This document shows positions 60,506 through 64,000 of a stretch of 64,000 nucleotides of DNA, piece by piece. The stretch covers positions 124,001 through 188,000 of the forward strand of contig NZ_OAOP01000009.1 in the NCBI RefSeq assembly GCF_900207585.1. The letters run 5' to 3'. Under the pieces are notes generated by a model that made no database searches, was not told the DNA's origin, and was given only the letters and a program-made list of their open reading frames with translations. The position numbers and the translations under genes are program-made. Origin of the DNA: Bacillus oleivorans (GTDB lineage: Bacteria; Bacillota; Bacilli; Bacillales; JC228). Position 1 is the stretch's first letter; each line of letters begins with the position of its first letter.

Positions 60506-60721
60506 TATCTTTTATCTTGTTCATTCTTACGAATAGAAAGGAAGAGTCTTAAAGTTTCGATTCCTTTAGGGATCGGATATGCTGTTTGGACGAGCATGGG
60601 TGCTGCAGGCAGTTTGGTGATAGGAATGTTATTCTTCAAGGAAGCAAAAGATATTAAACGAATCTTTTATTTGGCTCTTATTATTGTAAGTGTAATAGGT
60701 TTAAGAATAACAAGCGAATAG
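60506..60721 (+). pseudogene. Small multidrug resistance (SMR) pump remnant
   Basis: Only the C-terminal two-thirds of an EmrE/QacE-type protein remains. The stretch PLGIGYAVWTSMGAAGSLVIGMLFF is the third span with its conserved GIGYAVWT, and IKRIFYLALIIVSVIGLRI is the fourth span. The first span with its essential Glu is absent, and the joining region (LRIERKSLKVSIP) looks scrambled relative to the family (typically LKVIPLG). No good start codon or ribosome binding site precedes it. Confidence 0.7.
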
Positions 60722-60730
60722 GAAAACAAT

Positions 60731-60774
60731 AGACCTTAAGAAGGAGAAATAAACTCCTTATTAAGGTCTTTTTT
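60731..60774 (+). terminator. Terminator after the SMR remnant
   Basis: AGACCTTAA (60731-60739) and TTAAGGTCT (60761-60769), with inner AAGGAG/CTCCTT, then TTTTTT. Confidence 0.85.
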
Positions 60775-60951
60775 ATCAACTAAATAAATTTTCAAAAGAA
60801 GTGGTATTTAGAATTATTACAAATTTTCGACAAAATGAAACAGGCTTTTAGACCCATAAATATAAGGAATATCGTATAAAACGGATGTTTTAAACGTTTG
60901 TATCGAAATAGATTATTAGCATTGTTCGACAAATTTTGAGTTTTCTATGTA

Positions 60952-60980
60952 TTGAAAAAATTAGAATAAGCGTGTATACT
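60952..60980 (+). promoter_or_regulatory. Promoter of the oligopeptide importer operon
   Basis: TTGAAA (60952-60957) and TATACT (60975-60980) have a 17-bp spacer. It lies 58 bp before the appD-like start. Confidence 0.75.
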
Positions 60981-61038
60981 TTTCAAAAGTTACAGAGTTT
61001 TCATTATTTTTAAAATTAAATAAGCCGAGGTGACGTGG

Positions 61039-62010
61039 ATGACGCAGCAAACATTACTAAATGTAGAAGGTCTAAAGACCTATTTCTACTTGGATAACAA
61101 AAAAGTGGCCAAAGCCGTAGATGGTGTTAACTTCGCAATTACTCCAGGAGAAACATTAGCACTAGTCGGTGAATCAGGCAGTGGGAAAAGTATCACGTCT
61201 CTATCGATTATGCAGTTAATTAATAGGCCTGGAAAAATAGAAGGTGGCAAGATTATTTTTGGCGGAAAGGATCTTGTGGGATTATCTGATAAACAAATGT
61301 CTAAAATCCGCGGTAAGGATATCGCGATGATTTTCCAGGAACCTATGACCGCATTAAACCCGGTTTTTACAATTGGAAATCAAATTGTGGAAACGTTAAA
61401 GCGTCATAAAAAGTTATCTAAAAAAGAGGCCAATATAAAAGCGATTGAACTTTTAAAAATGGTAGGCTTCCCAAGAGCTGAAGAAACGATGAAGGAGTAT
61501 CCTCACCAGCTTTCAGGAGGGATGCGCCAGCGGGCGATGATTGCTATCGCCATTTCCTGTGATCCAAAGCTATTAATTGCCGATGAACCTACCACAGCTT
61601 TGGATGTGACGATCCAAGCGCAAATATTAGATTTATTAGATGAAATGAAAAAGAAGTTTAATATGGCAGTCCTCTTAATTACGCATGACCTTGGCGTTGT
61701 TGCCGAATATGCAGACCGGGTAATGGTCATGTACGGAGGGCAAATTGTTGAAGATACCACGGTAGAAAGATTATTTACAAATCCAAAGCACCCTTATACA
61801 AATGGCCTATTAGAAAGCTTGCCAAGTCTTGATAAAGAAGTTGATCGATTAGGTGCAATCAAGGGAATGGTTCCGCCGGCCTATAACTTTCCTGCGGGTT
61901 GCCGCTTTGCAGACCGCTGTCCAAAGGCAATGGATCAATGTAAAGACAGCAATCCTGAATTACTTCCTGTAAAACCCGGTCACGATGTTCGCTGCTATCT
62001 CTATCAATAA
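61039..62010 (+). CDS. appD: Oligopeptide importer ATP-binding protein, AppD/OppD type
   Basis: ATG 61039 lies after GAGGTGA, giving 323 residues. Walker A is GESGSGKS, signature LSGGMRQR, Walker B LLIADEPTTALD and switch His in ITHDLG, then the Opp-type C-terminal extension (PHPYTNGLLESLPSLD and the four-cysteine GCRFADRCPKAMDQC region, which can bind an Fe-S cluster in the family). It pairs with the next ATPase. The D-F-A order points to app rather than opp. Confidence 0.92.
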   Translation: MTQQTLLNVEGLKTYFYLDNKKVAKAVDGVNFAITPGETLALVGESGSGKSITSLSIMQLINRPGKIEGGKIIFGGKDLVGLSDKQMSKIRGKDIAMIFQEPMTALNPVFTIGNQIVETLKRHKKLSKKEANIKAIELLKMVGFPRAEETMKEYPHQLSGGMRQRAMIAIAISCDPKLLIADEPTTALDVTIQAQILDLLDEMKKKFNMAVLLITHDLGVVAEYADRVMVMYGGQIVEDTTVERLFTNPKHPYTNGLLESLPSLDKEVDRLGAIKGMVPPAYNFPAGCRFADRCPKAMDQCKDSNPELLPVKPGHDVRCYLYQ

Positions 62011-62020
62011 GGAGGCTAAC

Positions 62021-63028
62021 ATGTCCATACTCGAAAAAGATTTAAAGCTAAAGACAGACCAGGATTACATAGTACAAGCAAAAAATATAAAAAAATACTT
62101 TCCAATTAAAGGCGGTATTTTAAAGCGGACGATTGGCCATGTAAAAGCCGTTGATGATGTATCGCTTAATATTTTTCGCGGCGAAACACTCGGAGTAGTA
62201 GGAGAGTCAGGTTCTGGAAAGTCGACTCTAGGAAGAGTCATTTTGCGATTGCAAAATCCGACGGAAGGCCAAATTCTATTTGAAAATCAGGATATTTCTA
62301 CAATCGGAAACCGCAAGTTACGGCCGATAAGAAAAGATATGCAAATCGTATTCCAAGATCCATATGCTTCATTAAACGGGAAGATGAATGTTTCCCAATT
62401 AATTGAAGAACCTCTTATTGTCCAAACATCGATGTCAAAGAGTGAACGAAGAGAAAAAACAATCAGTTTATTAGAGAAGGTTGGGCTTCGTCCAGAGGAT
62501 CGTTTGAAATATCCACATGAATTTTCAGGTGGTCAGCGGCAGCGGATCAGTATTGCTCGTGCCCTTGCATTAAATCCAAAGTTTGTTATATGTGACGAAC
62601 CAGTATCTGCTTTAGATGTATCGATACAGGCGCAAGTTCTCAATTTGATGGCAGACCTGCAGGAAGATTTTAATCTAACTTATTTGTTTATCGCACACGA
62701 TTTAAGCGTTGTGAAACATATTAGTGACAGGGTCGCCGTTATGTATCTAGGACGGATTGCTGAAATCGCACCGAAAAAGGCTATCTACGAGAAGCCGCTT
62801 CACCCGTATACACAAGCGCTTCTTTCTTCTGTACCATCTACGGATGTACATAACAGACGTGAAAAAATCATTTTAAAGGGAGACCTTCCGAGTCCATCCA
62901 ATCCTCCAAGCGGATGCGCGTTTAGAACACGCTGTCCACTCGCTCATGATCGCTGTACAGCTGAACGCCCAGAGTTATCTGATATGGGTAATGGCCATTT
63001 TGTTGCTTGCCATTTGTATGATAAGTAG
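62021..63028 (+). CDS. appF: Oligopeptide importer ATP-binding protein, AppF/OppF type
   Basis: ATG 62021 lies after AAGGAGG, giving 335 residues; earlier in-frame ATG 61985 lies inside appD. Walker A is GESGSGKST, signature FSGGQRQR, Walker B FVICDEPVSALD and switch His in IAHDLSVV. The Opp-type end PHPYTQALLSSVPSTD and GCAFRTRCPLAHDRC are present. It forms the ATPase pair with AppD. Confidence 0.92.
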   Translation: MSILEKDLKLKTDQDYIVQAKNIKKYFPIKGGILKRTIGHVKAVDDVSLNIFRGETLGVVGESGSGKSTLGRVILRLQNPTEGQILFENQDISTIGNRKLRPIRKDMQIVFQDPYASLNGKMNVSQLIEEPLIVQTSMSKSERREKTISLLEKVGLRPEDRLKYPHEFSGGQRQRISIARALALNPKFVICDEPVSALDVSIQAQVLNLMADLQEDFNLTYLFIAHDLSVVKHISDRVAVMYLGRIAEIAPKKAIYEKPLHPYTQALLSSVPSTDVHNRREKIILKGDLPSPSNPPSGCAFRTRCPLAHDRCTAERPELSDMGNGHFVACHLYDK

Positions 63029-63086
63029 TCACCATTTTTTATCGTATAAGGAAAAAGTACTTTAGTGATTGACAACTGGAAGCAGC

Positions 63087-63346
63087 CCAGCGTCTATCGG
63101 ACTTATCTAGCTCCATTGCCTAGGTACTCGAGTCGCTTCACCTCCTCCTTCAGAAGCAAAGAACGCTTCTTCGTCCGAGGCGCAAGCGTTGTCGGGCCAA
63201 TTCTAGGCAATTCCGCTTTTAGGTTTCCCTCACCTCTGGTCGATAAGGAAGCCAGACTCGGCTTTCGGTCGCTGTGTTTCCTTTATCTCACTGCTGCGAA
63301 AGTAAAGTCCATACCGTCGCTGACCGGGCGCTTCCGCTTTTCTTAT
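63087..63346. repeat. Long dispersed intergenic repeat
   Basis: About 260 bp between appF and the lipoprotein gene have a higher GC content than the neighbours. Blocks such as TCTAGCTCCATTGCCTAGG, CTCGAGTCGCTT, GAACGCTTCTTCGTCCGAGG, AATTCTAGGCAATTCCGCTTTT and CGGGCGCTTCCGCTTTTCTTATG are the kind seen in Bacillus dispersed repeats. TTGCCTAG (63117-63124) and CTAGGCAA (63203-63210) are inverted. A 95-codon frame inside it is not a real gene. Confidence 0.65.
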
Positions 63347-63421
63347 GAATAAGGAGGTGGTTTTGCTAAAGTGGTATAAGTTTTTCCAATTTATTTTTGA
63401 AAAATTTAAGGGGTGAATGTT

Positions 63422-64000
63422 TTGAAAAACAGAAAACATTGGTTACTTATGCTTATCTTTGTTCTCCTTCTGGGAATACTTGCTGCATGTTCGAGTGACG
63501 CAGGTGAAGGAGATAACGAACCAGATGATGGGACAGAACAGCCGGAAGGTGAAGGCGATGGAGATGGTGTAACAGATGGTCCGCAAATGGGAGGAACCAT
63601 TGTAGGGGCAATGGACACTGCACCTACAGGATTATTTAACCCGATTTTCTATACAGAAGCATATGAAGCAAATATCCTAGATTTTACTCATGAAGGTTTA
63701 TTATCACAAAATGAAAATCTAGAATTTGAACCGAACTTAGCAAAAAAATGGACGTTTAATGAGGATCAAACCCAATTAACTCTCGAATTAGAGCAAGGCG
63801 TTAAATGGCATGATGGCGAAGAATTTACAGCAGCGGATGTTGTCTTTACCTATAAAACTATAGCGAGCCCTGGGTATGTAGAGGCTGGTGGAGTCCGTGA
63901 TGACTATGTTATAAGATTAAAAGGTTTCGAGGCATTTAGAGCTGGTGAAACAGATGTATTTGAGGGAGTTACAGCTGATGGGGACTACACGGTTACATTT
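63422..64000 (+). CDS. appA: Oligopeptide-binding lipoprotein, AppA/OppA type (partial)
   Basis: The gene runs off the right edge (193 codons seen). TTG 63422 lies after AAGGGGTGA. A type II signal peptide ends at lipobox LAAC (Cys23), followed by a Glu/Asp/Gly-rich linker. The substrate-binding protein family 5 pattern follows: GGTIVGAMDTAPTGLFNPIFYTEAYEANILDFTHEGLL, then WTFNEDQTQLTLELEQGVKWHDGEEFTAADVVFTYKT. It captures oligopeptides for the AppD/AppF-driven channel. Confidence 0.9.
   Translation, partial: MKNRKHWLLMLIFVLLLGILAACSSDAGEGDNEPDDGTEQPEGEGDGDGVTDGPQMGGTIVGAMDTAPTGLFNPIFYTEAYEANILDFTHEGLLSQNENLEFEPNLAKKWTFNEDQTQLTLELEQGVKWHDGEEFTAADVVFTYKTIASPGYVEAGGVRDDYVIRLKGFEAFRAGETDVFEGVTADGDYTVTF

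Noticed and set aside
63065-63352. A 95-codon open frame between appF and the binding-protein gene
   Set aside because: It lies in a dispersed repeat, has no ribosome binding site and has a composition unlike coding sequence.
1-64000. CRISPR arrays, prophage, transposase genes, tRNA or rRNA
   Set aside because: No regularly spaced identical repeats, phage structural genes, transposases, or stable RNA genes were recognised on either strand.

Overview
The window reads as about 64 kb of chromosome from a low-GC, Gram-positive, endospore-forming bacterium of the family Bacillaceae (Bacillus in the broad sense). The support is purine-rich ribosome binding sites with many GTG/TTG starts, dense rho-independent terminators, Spo0M behind a sigma-W-type promoter, and blocks that match Bacillus subtilis gene order: yndGHJ, yclNOP (fpbNOP), divergent citR/citA, yhdP-MerR-yhdT, and an app-type order of D-F-A. 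No phage, transposase gene, CRISPR array, rRNA or tRNA was seen. The window cuts copA at the left edge and an oligopeptide-binding lipoprotein at the right edge.

Layout. 1-4.6 kb: tail of a CopA copper ATPase, a 42-residue membrane peptide, a siroheme-type redox protein, a ferredoxin, a C45 hydrolase, then a compact MarR / CSC-permease / 29-residue CC-CC peptide locus with three matching palindromic operators. 4.7-14.4 kb: soluble metabolic enzymes (SDR, luciferase-like monooxygenase, MBL hydrolase, ring-cleaving dioxygenase), a DUF4367-type lipoprotein, BrnQ, and a GntR regulator divergent from an amidohydrolase. 14.6-22.8 kb: topoisomerase III, the cadC-cadA cadmium/zinc efflux operon with two CadC operators, an HxlR regulator, and the Fur-controlled petrobactin-type importer fpbNOP, without its binding protein. 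22.9-31.7 kb: yndGHJ, DUF3231, a 47-residue CxxC/CxxC peptide, a membrane protein pair, YceI with paired HxlR-like operators, a second HxlR gene, a lipoprotein, a glycerophosphodiesterase and a YciI protein.

31.8-46 kb: a DUF4309-NodB lipoprotein, YwaF, hemolysin III/TrhA, a leaderless class-A beta-lactamase-like serine hydrolase, a methyltransferase, a nucleotidyltransferase, a self-regulated ABC exporter with a TetR repressor, Spo0M, an HD phosphohydrolase, DUF2569, an HEXXH protein plus HAD phosphatase, and a RelA/SpoT paralogue whose synthetase part looks degenerate. 46-64 kb: citR/citA, a free CuA-type lipoprotein, csoR-copZ with a clear CsoR operator, an ABC-2 exporter, an arginyl-tRNA synthetase behind a T-box with a CGC specifier, RodA, two CNNM/CBS transporters around a MerR gene, an SMR pump remnant, and the start of an app-type oligopeptide importer.

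Three themes recur. First, metal handling: CopA, CsoR-CopZ, a CuA lipoprotein, CadCA, a Fur-controlled importer, an ArsP-like permease and MpfA-like transporters. Second, small regulator-plus-transporter units whose operators can be read directly in the DNA. Third, intergenic repeat families: hairpins with GGTCAGACC or GGGACGGTTCTTG arms, a 114-bp tandem pair with covarying stems, a four-copy GGACAT element, and a long repeat in front of the appA-like gene. The least explained items are the dicysteine MarR/permease/CC-peptide locus, the HEXXH-HAD pair, the degenerate RelA paralogue and the stand-alone CuA lipoprotein.
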